From: Gardnerella piotii
GTDB lineage: Bacteria > Actinomycetota > Actinomycetes > Actinomycetales > Bifidobacteriaceae
Direction: 5' to 3'
NCBI RefSeq assembly: GCF_003397585.1
Contig: NZ_QJUV01000001.1
Location: forward strand, 1,178,001-1,242,000
Length of the DNA: 64,000 nucleotides
A program made the translations under genes and the position numbers. The notes under the pieces are model-generated. The model was given only the letters and a program-made list of their open reading frames with translations. It was not told where the DNA came from and ran no database searches. Each line of letters starts with the position of its first letter. The first letter of the stretch is position 1. Positions 9,354 to 19,276 of the stretch are shown here, piece after piece.

Positions 9354-9974
9354 TTAAGCGCGTACTTCTTTGCCAGAAGCAAAACGGCTCAATGCGCCAG
9401 TAGCAGCAATACCCTTGTACAAGTACCACATAACTACACCACCAATTACAGCACCAGAAATCATGCTGCAAAGTGTGTGAATCATCATGAATGCGCCGAA
9501 GATTGGAACACCTGCGTAGTAGAACGGATAGGTTGAAACGATTCCACCCAAACCAGCTAACGCGCCAGAAAGTGCAGTCAAACCAACGTTCCACTTGCGA
9601 TACATAACAAACAAGAATGCAAACTCAGCGAACAAGCCCTGAACAAAACCAGGAAGAACGGTACCAATACCGCCCCAGTGGCTACCAACAGTCAACTCAA
9701 CCATTGCAGCAATAAACTCGCCGAATAGTGCAGCGCCTGGCTTGCGAACCATAATAGCAGCTAAAGGACCAGCGAAGTAGAACAAACCATAGTACAATGC
9801 GCTAACGCCTGGAACTGGAATAAGCTTAAGAGCAGCAGAAATAGGCTCACTAATCAAGCCGATGCCCCAGAAGATAATACCAGAAGCTACAGCAATAACA
9901 ACCGTGAGCGTAACATCGGCTACGTTCCAACGCAAGGATGGACGCACGGTCTCTTCTTCAACAGATGTACCCAT
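9354..9974 (-). CDS. ykoE: ECF transporter substrate-specificity (S) component, YkoE type
   Basis: Membrane S component of an energy-coupling-factor transporter for hydroxymethylpyrimidine or thiamine. The 206-residue protein is strongly hydrophobic with about five to six membrane segments (VTLTVVIAVASGIIFWG, YYGLFYFAGPLAAIMV, and others) and the family motif region VELTVGSHWGGIG. It is preceded by AAAGGAGACC at an ideal distance and by a TPP riboswitch. The usual partners YkoD (ATPase) and YkoC (transmembrane coupling protein) are not in the window, so it must use ECF modules encoded elsewhere. Confidence 0.88.
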   Translation of the reverse strand: MGTSVEEETVRPSLRWNVADVTLTVVIAVASGIIFWGIGLISEPISAALKLIPVPGVSALYYGLFYFAGPLAAIMVRKPGAALFGEFIAAMVELTVGSHWGGIGTVLPGFVQGLFAEFAFLFVMYRKWNVGLTALSGALAGLGGIVSTYPFYYAGVPIFGAFMMIHTLCSMISGAVIGGVVMWYLYKGIAATGALSRFASGKEVRA

Positions 9975-9976
9975 TA

Positions 9977-10017
9977 GGGTCTCCTTTCATCTTTAACCAA
10001 TCAAACAAAGGCGACCC
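9977..10017 (-). promoter_or_regulatory. Shine-Dalgarno-sequestering hairpin of ykoE
   Basis: On the minus strand GGGTCGCCTTT (10017–10007) can pair with AAAGGAGACCC (9987–9977), 10 of 11 positions, burying the ykoE ribosome-binding site. It starts right after the riboswitch, which points to translational control. Confidence 0.6.
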
Positions 10018-10115
10018 TGCAGAAAACTCCGTACGTCGGCATTACCCGATTCACGTTAAACGGTTAGACAGTAATCTTCTCAGCTCTTAAAAGAGCACCC
10101 GTGCCTGATATCATT
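10018..10115 (-). promoter_or_regulatory. TPP riboswitch (THI element)
   Basis: On the minus strand the conserved THI-box parts occur in order: ACGGGTGC, a short P3 hairpin GCTCTTTTAAGAGC, the CTGAGA pyrimidine-sensing motif, then ACCGTTTAACGTGA, TCGGGTAATGCCGACG and TACGGAG. This is the thiamine pyrophosphate aptamer. It precedes ykoE and is expected to lower its expression when TPP is plentiful. Confidence 0.93.
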
Positions 10116-10198
10116 CATATTGCATCAGACAGCGAGGACAAATTTTATAAAATTCAAACATAAAATTAACAAAATCGCTCATTAAGATAATAGAAACT

Positions 10199-10951
10199 CT
10201 AATCAAAATACAGCGAATTAGAATTTTTTTCACTTAAACGCATAGATCTAATAGGCTTTTCTAACCAATATTCACACCATTGTTCAACGCATTTAGATGT
10301 TAAATCGTCTATACTTGTTCCGTCTAAATTTTGCCAATCACCATTAATTAATGAAATCATTTGAAAACGCGCTAAATCATTGCACTTAATAGACTCTAAA
10401 GCATGATCTTTAGAGCACATAACTCCACCACTAGCTGCCGAGAAATAGTCTAAATCATTGCGTGTTGAACAAATAACGCACTCATTTAACCTAGGAGACC
10501 ATCCAGCTAATTGCAATGCTCTTAAAACGTACGAAAGCGCGATTGATTCAGCACTATGCAAACTTTTAGAAAGAGCAGACAAAGCAGCTATAAGAAGATT
10601 GTATTGTGAGCAAGAATCCGAATATTGTGCGCAAGACGAGACTAAATCGTCCGCAATCTCTGCAATCATGCTAGCACAACTATACAGATTGTAATCCGCA
10701 CAAATGCTACCAGCATAAGGCGAAACTAAAACCGCTTGAGAAATAACATCAAAAGTTTTGCCAGTTGCAAAAAGTGCATTAACACGCATAAATGGCTCTA
10801 AGCGCCCACCAAATCTAGATTTTAACCGCCTTACACCTTTTGCAACAGCTCGAACCTTGCCATGCTTTTTAGTGAGCATAACAATAACTCGATCAGCTTC
10901 CCCAAGAGGAAAAGTCTTAAGAACAACAGCTTCATCGTTATATAACGGCAT
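10199..10951 (-). CDS. recO: DNA repair protein RecO
   Basis: RecO works with RecF/RecR to load RecA on single-stranded DNA in gapped-strand repair. The 250-residue protein begins with the OB fold (LYNDEAVVLKTFPLGEADRVIVMLT, KHGKVRAVAKGVRR, RFGGRLEPF), followed by the helical domain and a Cys pair (CVICS ... GVMCSK) that resembles the RecO zinc site. Normal length. Ribosome-binding site is weak. The C terminus is unusually polar. Confidence 0.92.
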   Translation of the reverse strand: MPLYNDEAVVLKTFPLGEADRVIVMLTKKHGKVRAVAKGVRRLKSRFGGRLEPFMRVNALFATGKTFDVISQAVLVSPYAGSICADYNLYSCASMIAEIADDLVSSCAQYSDSCSQYNLLIAALSALSKSLHSAESIALSYVLRALQLAGWSPRLNECVICSTRNDLDYFSAASGGVMCSKDHALESIKCNDLARFQMISLINGDWQNLDGTSIDDLTSKCVEQWCEYWLEKPIRSMRLSEKNSNSLYFD

Positions 10952-11005
10952 TAATCAATAACTCTTAGCTTGTATAATCCCTAAATCTAAGTGAAAAATA
11001 GATTA

Positions 11006-12349
11006 TTAATTATGATTTGGGTTTACAAATCCGCCAAAATTAGATTCGCCAGTATCGTCAAAATCATCTGAATCATTATTTGCTTCGCGAGAAGAATCTT
11101 CAACCGAAGTGTCAAAATGGTTCATAACAGGGAACGAAAGATCTGGAATATCTAAATTAAGACTTTGCGAAGGCTCGAACTTAGGCGAAGCAAGAAGCGA
11201 AAGATTCAAATCTCCAATGGATTTAGAATCATTTGCATTGCTATTACTTGCATTGTTAGCATTTGCATTATTTACACCATCAGCATTCGCACTAACAACA
11301 TTCGCGCTATCTTCCTTCTTTTCTGCATCTTTAACTTTTCCAAAATCATTATTGTTAGTAGCAAAATTGTTGGAAGCAGCATTAGGAGCATAAGACGGAG
11401 GGAATGCTGGAGGCATAACAGTAGACGCTTGCGACATTTCGTCGTCTGTATCGTCACTAGCTTCAACACTCGCAGAGTGAGGAGTAAAAATCGCCTTCTG
11501 CGCATGATGCTCAACAGGAATAGATGGAGGAATTGCTGGAGGCATTAATGGAGATGGAGCTGGAGCTGCCGCAGGTTCAACAACACTAGGTTCAACAACA
11601 CTAGGCGCAGAAGATGTTTTAGAAACAACATTTTCTTGTAAATCATTATTAGACTTAGCAGAAACGCCAAAATTAGCAGAATCAACAGAATCACTAGGAT
11701 CGAAGTCTGTATACTTAGCAACTCGATCATAAGACTCAAGTCTGCTTAATAAGCGAACGCAAGCATTTAGATAATAGTCCACTTGACGCTCGTCATATCC
11801 TCGTTTTCCAGAACGTTGAGTAAACAGAACATTAGAAACAAACATTGCGTCAATTTTGTCTAAATCGCTTAAACTGCTTCCCCAAACTGGATTATATCCA
11901 AGAAGAACAGCAATCTTATCTAGCGACTTATTTACAACATTGTCTACTTGTTTTTTATCGTAAGAAGGCTTACGCGATTGCGCGGAATCAAAGCGCATTT
12001 TATAATCGCGCTGGGAATGAGAAAGCAAAACTCTATATTCTTCGTCTGCTTGTGCCTTCCAAACAATCTTGCCGCGATTAGAAATCTCGTACTGCGTAGT
12101 CTTATCTACAACTGCACGCTCTAATCTAGAAAGAGCAGCATCTACTTGAGGAATAGCATATCCTTCATCTTCTAAATCGAAAGATACGTCTTGAATATCT
12201 TTTTGAGTAAGACTAATGTCGCTAGATTCATACAAAGAATGAGCACGCTCAAGAAAATCATTAACTTGCTCTACGCTGTAACCCTTCTTGCGCTTACCTA
12301 CACGCTCAATACCCGAAGAATTACGCGCGGTATCAGGTTTACTCGCCAT
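11006..12349 (-). CDS. Protein with four DivIVA-like motifs and a long Asn/Pro-rich tail
   Basis: Not a named family member that I can assign further. The N-terminal 200 residues hold four copies of a GYxxxQVDxxL pattern typical of DivIVA-domain starts: GYSVEQV (about residue 23), GYAIPQVD (63), SYDKKQVD (129) and GYDERQVD (184). The rest is low-complexity: Pro/Ala/Val segments (PSVVEPSVVEPAAAPAP, and PPAIPPSIP) and an Asn/Ser/Asp-rich tail to residue 447. No signal peptide or membrane segment. The start is the ATG at 12349, with AGGAGG 10 nt upstream. A polar-growth or division scaffold role is an inference from the motif. Confidence 0.7.
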   Translation of the reverse strand: MASKPDTARNSSGIERVGKRKKGYSVEQVNDFLERAHSLYESSDISLTQKDIQDVSFDLEDEGYAIPQVDAALSRLERAVVDKTTQYEISNRGKIVWKAQADEEYRVLLSHSQRDYKMRFDSAQSRKPSYDKKQVDNVVNKSLDKIAVLLGYNPVWGSSLSDLDKIDAMFVSNVLFTQRSGKRGYDERQVDYYLNACVRLLSRLESYDRVAKYTDFDPSDSVDSANFGVSAKSNNDLQENVVSKTSSAPSVVEPSVVEPAAAPAPSPLMPPAIPPSIPVEHHAQKAIFTPHSASVEASDDTDDEMSQASTVMPPAFPPSYAPNAASNNFATNNNDFGKVKDAEKKEDSANVVSANADGVNNANANNASNSNANDSKSIGDLNLSLLASPKFEPSQSLNLDIPDLSFPVMNHFDTSVEDSSREANNDSDDFDDTGESNFGGFVNPNHN

Positions 12350-12513
12350 AAACAATAGACCTCCTGAACAGATTCGTATTCAATACACTTTACGCGATTG
12401 TTAAGACGCATAAACAAAAAACACGCAAGACACGCAAATGATATATGCGCAAAACACGCCTAAAACACAAATCAACGTTTCTAGTACACACCATACTGTA
12501 TCTTGTTTCAAGC

Positions 12514-13519
<1,006 letters not shown>

Positions 13520-13755
13520 AAAATTAATAGTATATGTAAATGTGCATAACCTACACTCTAAAAACCCTCACAAGATGCGGTTTTTGAAAAAATTTGAAAA
13601 AGTTATACACATTATTAATTTATTAGCAAAAATCACCATGTATCGAGTAGAATCTTTTATACGTGGTTAAAACTGTATAGTTAAAGACTATGTAAACAAA
13701 CATAAAATATACGCAAATATATTTAACTTAGGTACAAACTTCATAAGGATTGAAT

Positions 13756-15501
13756 ATGAGCGAAGAAGAAATTCACCAATGGCTTGTTAGCTGCTTTGGC
13801 CCCGAAGAAGGAGAAAGAGCTTGGTCTAACTTTGAAAATCTTCCTTTTGAAGTTCGCGATGACATTCTTACAAGATGTTCAAACGGAGGCCTTCCATCTC
13901 CAGAAGAAGTTCATTCGTTAATGAGTGCCTTTGCTAATGGCGGCTTAAACACGCCTTTTGAGATGACGGAAACACTTAAAGAAGGTCCAATCAATAAAAG
14001 ACTTGCTCAATTGCTTGCTTGCCAAAAAGCAACTGGAGACGGCGGTACAGTAAACGCACAAGTTGCAGATGCAACAAGAAGAGCGCTAAGTGAAGCAAAC
14101 TTATGGCTAGACGCGAATTGCAATCTAAATCCAGTATCTGGAACCCCCGATGTTCTTTCAAGAGAAGACTGGGTTAATGGAACTATAGATTCGTGGATTA
14201 AGTTTGCAAATCCTGTTGCCAAATCGGTTAGTAACGCTTTTTCGGATGTTATTGCCGAAAAATTTGGAGAAGACCAAGACTTAGAAGTAGAAGGATTATA
14301 CGACGGCGTTATGCCAATACCTATGCCAGATGGCGTAAAAAAGCCAGAACAAATGATGAGCCTTCTTGCTAACACGTCTTTTGCAATGCAATTAGGATAT
14401 GCTGCTGGAAATTTATCTCAAGAGATTCGCGGAAGCTTTGATCAAGGTATTTCACTTCTTAAAAACCCTGCAGGCGGTCTTGTTCCTTACAATTGCATAG
14501 ATTACGCAAAAAAGTGGGGATTAGACATTAGCGAAGTTATGAATTATCTAGCATTGCGAGAGCTTGCTCACGCACGATTGTTTGCATCTGCACCTTGGCT
14601 TATGCCTCGTTTTGAAGCACTAATAATAAAGTATGCAGCTGGAATTTCTATCGACTTAAGCGCTATGGAAGAACAGCTTAGAGATATTGAAGGAATGAAC
14701 CCAGAGTCTATTTCGGGAGCTGTTGACTTATGTAATATTGCTCGAAACGATACAGAAGGCCAAAAACAAGCATTAAAAGGGCTAGAAACACTTCTTGCGC
14801 TTAGTGAAGGTTGGGTGGATTGCGTTATTTGGCGTGCTGGAATGGCACACATTCCACACATTGAGCAGCTTAGAGAGATGACTAGGCGAGAACGCGCTGC
14901 GGGTGGCCCTTCCGAAATGACTTTCCAAGCTTTAACTGGATTAAAGTTGCGTCCTAGAGCAATGCGCGAAGCTGCATCAATGTGGGATGCAATTACAAAC
15001 GAAAAAGGCATTGAGGAACGCGATGCTATGTGGAATCACCCAGATCTTTTGCCAGAATTACCAGATTTTAGCGAAGATAAAGAAGATACTAAGGATAATA
15101 AAGATAAAGAAGATAATAAAGACAATAAAGACGATACTAATAAAGTAAATAAAAATAACGAAAACAACACTAATAGTCAAAACAATACGAATAGTCAAAA
15201 CAGCGATAATACAAATAAAAAAGAATCTGAACAAACAGATAGCAATGATTTAGAAAACGCAAATCTAGAAGAATTAAGCAAGAATATGCTTGATTTAGAA
15301 GATTTTAAGAACAGTGACGATTTAGAGCAAAAACTTAAAGACGTTAATTGGGACGACGAATTAAGTAAATTATTGGCATCTAGCGATAGTGACAGCCAAA
15401 ACGACGAGCAAGACTCAAACCAAGATTCCAATGCGAACTCTGGCGAAGATTCTGGTACAGACTCTGGCGAAGACTCTAATCAGCACAAAAGCGACGAATA
15501 A
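13756..15501 (+). CDS. DUF2342 zincin-like protein (zinc-dependent metalloprotease family, atypical motif)
   Basis: Member of the actinobacterial DUF2342/Zincin_2 family found next to YlbL-like proteases (Rv3194c–Rv3195 in M. tuberculosis). Core domain about residues 60–430 with PMPDGVKKPEQMMSLLANTS, then LALRELAHARLF: the family's HExxH zinc site reads R268-E-L-A-H272 here, so the first zinc-ligand His is missing. After about residue 437 comes a long Asp/Asn/Lys/Ser-rich tail of about 145 residues (DNKDKEDNKDNKDD and similar), disordered and repetitive. The start is the ATG at 13756 with AAGGA 6 nt upstream. Whether it is an active protease is doubtful. Confidence 0.8.
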   Translation: MSEEEIHQWLVSCFGPEEGERAWSNFENLPFEVRDDILTRCSNGGLPSPEEVHSLMSAFANGGLNTPFEMTETLKEGPINKRLAQLLACQKATGDGGTVNAQVADATRRALSEANLWLDANCNLNPVSGTPDVLSREDWVNGTIDSWIKFANPVAKSVSNAFSDVIAEKFGEDQDLEVEGLYDGVMPIPMPDGVKKPEQMMSLLANTSFAMQLGYAAGNLSQEIRGSFDQGISLLKNPAGGLVPYNCIDYAKKWGLDISEVMNYLALRELAHARLFASAPWLMPRFEALIIKYAAGISIDLSAMEEQLRDIEGMNPESISGAVDLCNIARNDTEGQKQALKGLETLLALSEGWVDCVIWRAGMAHIPHIEQLREMTRRERAAGGPSEMTFQALTGLKLRPRAMREAASMWDAITNEKGIEERDAMWNHPDLLPELPDFSEDKEDTKDNKDKEDNKDNKDDTNKVNKNNENNTNSQNNTNSQNSDNTNKKESEQTDSNDLENANLEELSKNMLDLEDFKNSDDLEQKLKDVNWDDELSKLLASSDSDSQNDEQDSNQDSNANSGEDSGTDSGEDSNQHKSDE

Positions 15502-15554
15502 AGTCATAAACTAATTTATAAGCGATTTACGTTAGAACAATTGCATAAATGCAT

Positions 15555-17195
15555 TTATTCTAAAAAGTGGCTTACAGACCTTTGCATTCCATTGCCGTAG
15601 TCTTTGCAAATTGCATAAGACATGTGCAAGGTTGCTTCCGCGCGCGTTATTGCAACATACATAAGTCTGCGCTCTTCTTCGTCTGTATCTTGAGTTCTAT
15701 TAACGCTTCCAAATGGAAGTAGTCCTTCGCTGCAGCCGATTAAAAACACGTGCTTAAATTCCAAGCCTTTAGATGCGTGAATCGTAGAAATCGTTACAGG
15801 AAGTAAAGATTTTTTGATTAAATCTACTTTTTCGCGCTCGCTTTCGCTTTCTTTTGCAAAGTCAATGTCTTTTGCATCGCCACTTTCAACGTATTTTTCT
15901 AAATCACTCAAATCGCTAGCGTTTGAATCTTCAAAATTGTTTTCTAAAACATCAATCTGCAAACCAGCATCTTTTCTAACAGAAAAATGTATTCCTAAAT
16001 CACCCAAAGTTTTGCAAAATATATTCTGTTGAGCATTAGTGCGAGTTAGAATAGCAAAATCCGTAGGACACGCTTTACCTGATTTAACAGCATTATAAAT
16101 TCGTTGAGCAACATCAACAGCTTCGTCGTAATCCGTGTTGTAAACAGTTTTAGTAACGCGAGCGCCACCCTTATTTTTTGACACGAGTCTTAAATAATCA
16201 CATCTAAAAGCAGACTTAGAAAGAACCCGATTAGCAAGCCCTACAATACGTTCCGTAGATCTGTAATCCGTATTTAGACTAATATCTGCACAAAGCGGCG
16301 CAAACTCGTTAGGAAATTCAAGTAAATCGTAGCTGCTTGCTCCTGCAAAAGAATAAATCGTTTGCGCAGGATCTCCAACAACGCAAATATTTCGATTATT
16401 GCCAAGCCAACATTTAAGAAGCTCATGTTGAAGAGGAGAAACATCCTGATACTCGTCAACAGTAACCCAGCCGATTTTGCTACGTATTTTCTCACATGCT
16501 TTAGGAAAAGTGCGCAAAACATGGCATGCAAGAAGTAGCAAATCGTTAAAATCAATAAGATTCCTTGTGTTTTTTTCTAACTCGTAAGCTTTATATGCTT
16601 CAACAAATTGATTAACGTCTAGAGCTGCAGGAAGATCTCGACTAACGCAAGAATATGCGCGCGCGTAATCATCTGGAGCAATAAGACTAACCTTTGCCCA
16701 GTTGATTTCTGCAATAATATCTCGTATTTGTGCAGAAGTCATATCTGCAAAATCTGTGTAGTGGATTAACGCTTGCTCAGTAACGCTTTTTGGATCATCC
16801 ATTATATTTGGAAAAGGAGCTTCGCAAACGTCATTCCAAACTCGTCTTAAATGCTGTAAAGCTGCAGAATGAAAAGTTGCAACAGTTGCATTATTTACGC
16901 CTAATTTTTTAAGGCGATTTTGCATTTCTTTAGCAGCTTTTACGGAAAAAGTAACAGCTAAAACGCGATTTTCGTCCCACTCTCCTTTTGCACACGCATA
17001 CGCGATTCTTCGTGTAATAGTGCGAGTCTTACCTGCTCCAGCGCATGCAGTAATGCGCACTGGTCCTTGTAACGCCATTGCTGCTTTGCGTTGAGAATCA
17101 TCTAAACCTTCTAGCAAAGATTGCGCATAATCTTTACCATGATTTTCGTTAGATTCGCGCTTTTTGCTTTCTAAAGACTCTTGAGTAGAAATCAT
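15555..17195 (-). CDS. UvrD/Rep-family ATP-dependent DNA helicase
   Basis: Superfamily 1A 3'-5' helicase. Motifs in order: LDDSQRKAAMAL (Q motif), Walker A ACAGAGKTRT, DFNDLLLLA, Walker B VDEYQDVSPLQ, motif III VVGDPAQTIYSFAGAS, LNTDYRST, the ISTIHASKGLEFKHV motif V region, and YVAITRAEATLHMSY. About 546 residues, shorter than classical UvrD (about 720), with no HRDC or C-terminal extension; it probably corresponds to actinobacterial UvrD2-like enzymes, given its place near DUF2342 and DUF3107 genes. The start is uncertain: ATG at 17195 is used; an in-frame ATG at 17234 would add a hydrophobic Phe/Cys-rich leader. Neither has a clear ribosome-binding site. Confidence 0.86.
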   Translation of the reverse strand: MISTQESLESKKRESNENHGKDYAQSLLEGLDDSQRKAAMALQGPVRITACAGAGKTRTITRRIAYACAKGEWDENRVLAVTFSVKAAKEMQNRLKKLGVNNATVATFHSAALQHLRRVWNDVCEAPFPNIMDDPKSVTEQALIHYTDFADMTSAQIRDIIAEINWAKVSLIAPDDYARAYSCVSRDLPAALDVNQFVEAYKAYELEKNTRNLIDFNDLLLLACHVLRTFPKACEKIRSKIGWVTVDEYQDVSPLQHELLKCWLGNNRNICVVGDPAQTIYSFAGASSYDLLEFPNEFAPLCADISLNTDYRSTERIVGLANRVLSKSAFRCDYLRLVSKNKGGARVTKTVYNTDYDEAVDVAQRIYNAVKSGKACPTDFAILTRTNAQQNIFCKTLGDLGIHFSVRKDAGLQIDVLENNFEDSNASDLSDLEKYVESGDAKDIDFAKESESEREKVDLIKKSLLPVTISTIHASKGLEFKHVFLIGCSEGLLPFGSVNRTQDTDEEERRLMYVAITRAEATLHMSYAICKDYGNGMQRSVSHFLE

Positions 17196-17297
17196 AATTC
17201 TATTGTTACAACAATTAAAGAAAAATAAAAGCATAAAACGCTAATGTGGTTAAAGGCTATTTAGCTATATCTCGTTGCTTTGTATTAATGTTGAACT

Positions 17298-18974
17298 GTG
17301 ACACAGATAAGCAGATTCAAGTTGGTAGCGCTGGCCTCATCGGTCATGCCAGAAGTACAATTCGCCGGAACGCGCCAAAGCGAGCAGGCAAACGCCACCG
17401 ATGCCGCTGCTGGCATATCTCACGCTGTTATTCAAGACGTTTCGGGCAGACTTTACGACATTTTTGTTAGCTCTAACGCTAAAGGTCAAAAACGTTTGCA
17501 CGATAGGGCGCGAGCAGCATGGGTATTGCAAAAAACTAAGGGGCTTGCAGCTCTTGGATTTGCTCACGAAGAAATGCTTAAGTTTGTTCCTGGGTCGCTT
17601 TCAAATAAGGCAAATCAAACTAACCAACAGAACCAAGCAAATCAACAAGATTCCACTAATAGTCAAAATCAAAACGAATTACATTTTGACTCAATAGGAG
17701 AAGCTGATTTTAACAATCCAACAGTGCTTATTTGTAATCATCTAAACGGAAATGCAAGAGAACTAAGTCTTCTTACAACAGATGATTGTGTAAACGCTGG
17801 AACTGCAATAGGCGCGATTCATAGACTAAGTCCGTCATTTTTAACTAAAAGCGATTATCCTTCTTTTACTACTGGTCAAATTCGCACGCAATTAACATCT
17901 TGGATTAAAAGATTGCGCCAAGCAGGCCATATTCCTACAGAAATAACAGATAATTGGTCTAGAGTTTTAGAAACTGATGGATTGTGGTCATTCGACACTT
18001 GCCCAGTTCACGGCGGATTCAAAGATGGTGATTTTCTATTTTCTGGGTCTACTATTACAGCTATAACCAATTGGCAAAGCATGCAAATCAACGATCCTGC
18101 TCGCGATTTAGCGTGGATTTTTGCAAAGCTTAACGAGCAGCATAGAAACGCTTTGCTAAGTGCATATGGAAGAATGCTTGGGTCTAGGTTAGATAGCATG
18201 ATTATGCTTCGAGCAAATCTTTGGCTGCAAATGGAGCAAGTTGGAGACTTTATTCAAGCTTTGCAACGCGCAGATACAACTGGAATAATGAGATTCAAAG
18301 CGCAAGTGGAACGTCTTGCTCACGAGCTTACTCGCATAAATAATTCTAGAGCAGCCAGCGCAAATCAAAACAATAATAGCGCAAATCCAGCGTCTTCTCT
18401 TACTGTAGGAGATATTGTTAAAGACGATATTGTTAAAGATAATTCTATTAAAGATGATGTTGTTAAAGACGATACTATATCTTCGGATGCTACTAACGAA
18501 AAAACTGTTGTAACACTCAAGCAAGAAGATCAAAAAGACTATAAAGATAATACATACGAACAAACTATAACTATAAACGACAACACTAATTCCACTGAAG
18601 CTGCCACTAAAACCGCCACTATTGCAGACGGCTTAGAAACGCAAGTTATAAGCAGCGTTAACAAAACTAACGATGTGAATAACAATGCAACGAACGAAGT
18701 TAGCGATAGCAATAATGATTTTGCAGATAAAGCTAATGCAAATAATAGTGTAGAAAGTGCAAATAGCGGCGAAAGTGTAGACAGTACCAATATTGTTGAA
18801 AATGTCAATATAAATAGCAACGATGGTAATGGCAATAATAGTAATGGCAATAAAAATGAAGATTTAGATAAGCCAGCAACGATTATTATTCCAATGCTAA
18901 AAGATGCAGAACTTGCTATTAAAGACGCAAAAAACAAACTAGAAAATAATACCGAAAACAGCGAAAACAATTAA
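17298..18974 (+). CDS. Degenerate APH-fold (kinase-like) protein with acidic Asn/Asp-rich tail
   Basis: Residues 1–340 resemble an actinobacterial phosphotransferase-like family that sits beside UvrD-type helicases. The catalytic loop reads H238-GGFKDGDFLF instead of HGDxxxxN, so the catalytic Asp is Gly, and the DFG-like segment reads ITNWQSMQINDPARD, so it is probably catalytically dead. Residues about 340–558 are low complexity, rich in Asn, Asp, Ser, Thr and Val, with an imperfect tandem IVKDD/NSIKDD repeat encoded at 18414–18478. There is a GTG start and no clear ribosome-binding site; the transcript may be leaderless. The gene is divergent from the helicase with about 100 bp between and is followed after 9 bp by DUF3107. 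Confidence 0.65.
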   Translation: MTQISRFKLVALASSVMPEVQFAGTRQSEQANATDAAAGISHAVIQDVSGRLYDIFVSSNAKGQKRLHDRARAAWVLQKTKGLAALGFAHEEMLKFVPGSLSNKANQTNQQNQANQQDSTNSQNQNELHFDSIGEADFNNPTVLICNHLNGNARELSLLTTDDCVNAGTAIGAIHRLSPSFLTKSDYPSFTTGQIRTQLTSWIKRLRQAGHIPTEITDNWSRVLETDGLWSFDTCPVHGGFKDGDFLFSGSTITAITNWQSMQINDPARDLAWIFAKLNEQHRNALLSAYGRMLGSRLDSMIMLRANLWLQMEQVGDFIQALQRADTTGIMRFKAQVERLAHELTRINNSRAASANQNNNSANPASSLTVGDIVKDDIVKDNSIKDDVVKDDTISSDATNEKTVVTLKQEDQKDYKDNTYEQTITINDNTNSTEAATKTATIADGLETQVISSVNKTNDVNNNATNEVSDSNNDFADKANANNSVESANSGESVDSTNIVENVNINSNDGNGNNSNGNKNEDLDKPATIIIPMLKDAELAIKDAKNKLENNTENSENN

Positions 18975-18983
18975 GGAATAAAA

Positions 18984-19208
18984 ATGAAGGTAACAATTGG
19001 CGTTAAGCACGTAAAAGACACTATTAGCTTTGAAAGCGACCAAAGCGAGCAAGATATACAAAACATTATTGAAAGCGCTATTAAAAACGCAAAAGCAATT
19101 AATCTTACAGATAAAAATAATCGAAAAATTTTTATTATGGCAGACTCTTTTGCATATGCGATTATAGGAGATACTCCAACTCATACTGTTGGTTTTAATG
19201 CGTTTTAA
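18984..19208 (+). CDS. DUF3107 family small protein
   Basis: A 74-residue cytoplasmic protein of the actinobacterial DUF3107 family (Rv3208A/TB9.4 type). Visible family features: MKVTIGVKHV at the start, the FESDQSEQDIQNIIESA helix, and the KIFIMADSFAYAIIGD strand. It follows the kinase-like gene by 9 bp with AGGAA before the ATG, so they are probably co-transcribed. Function unknown. Confidence 0.85.
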   Translation: MKVTIGVKHVKDTISFESDQSEQDIQNIIESAIKNAKAINLTDKNNRKIFIMADSFAYAIIGDTPTHTVGFNAF

Positions 19209-19250
19209 CAGCGCTAGAACACTGCTGAACACTGCTAGAACACTTAACAC
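19209..19250. repeat. Short tandem repeat GCT(A)GAACACT
   Basis: Three near-copies of an 10–11-bp unit (GCTAGAACACT, GCTGAACACT, GCTAGAACACT) directly after the DUF3107 stop. Confidence 0.7.
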
Positions 19251-19276
19251 GTTTATAACGTTTTAACAGCACAATT

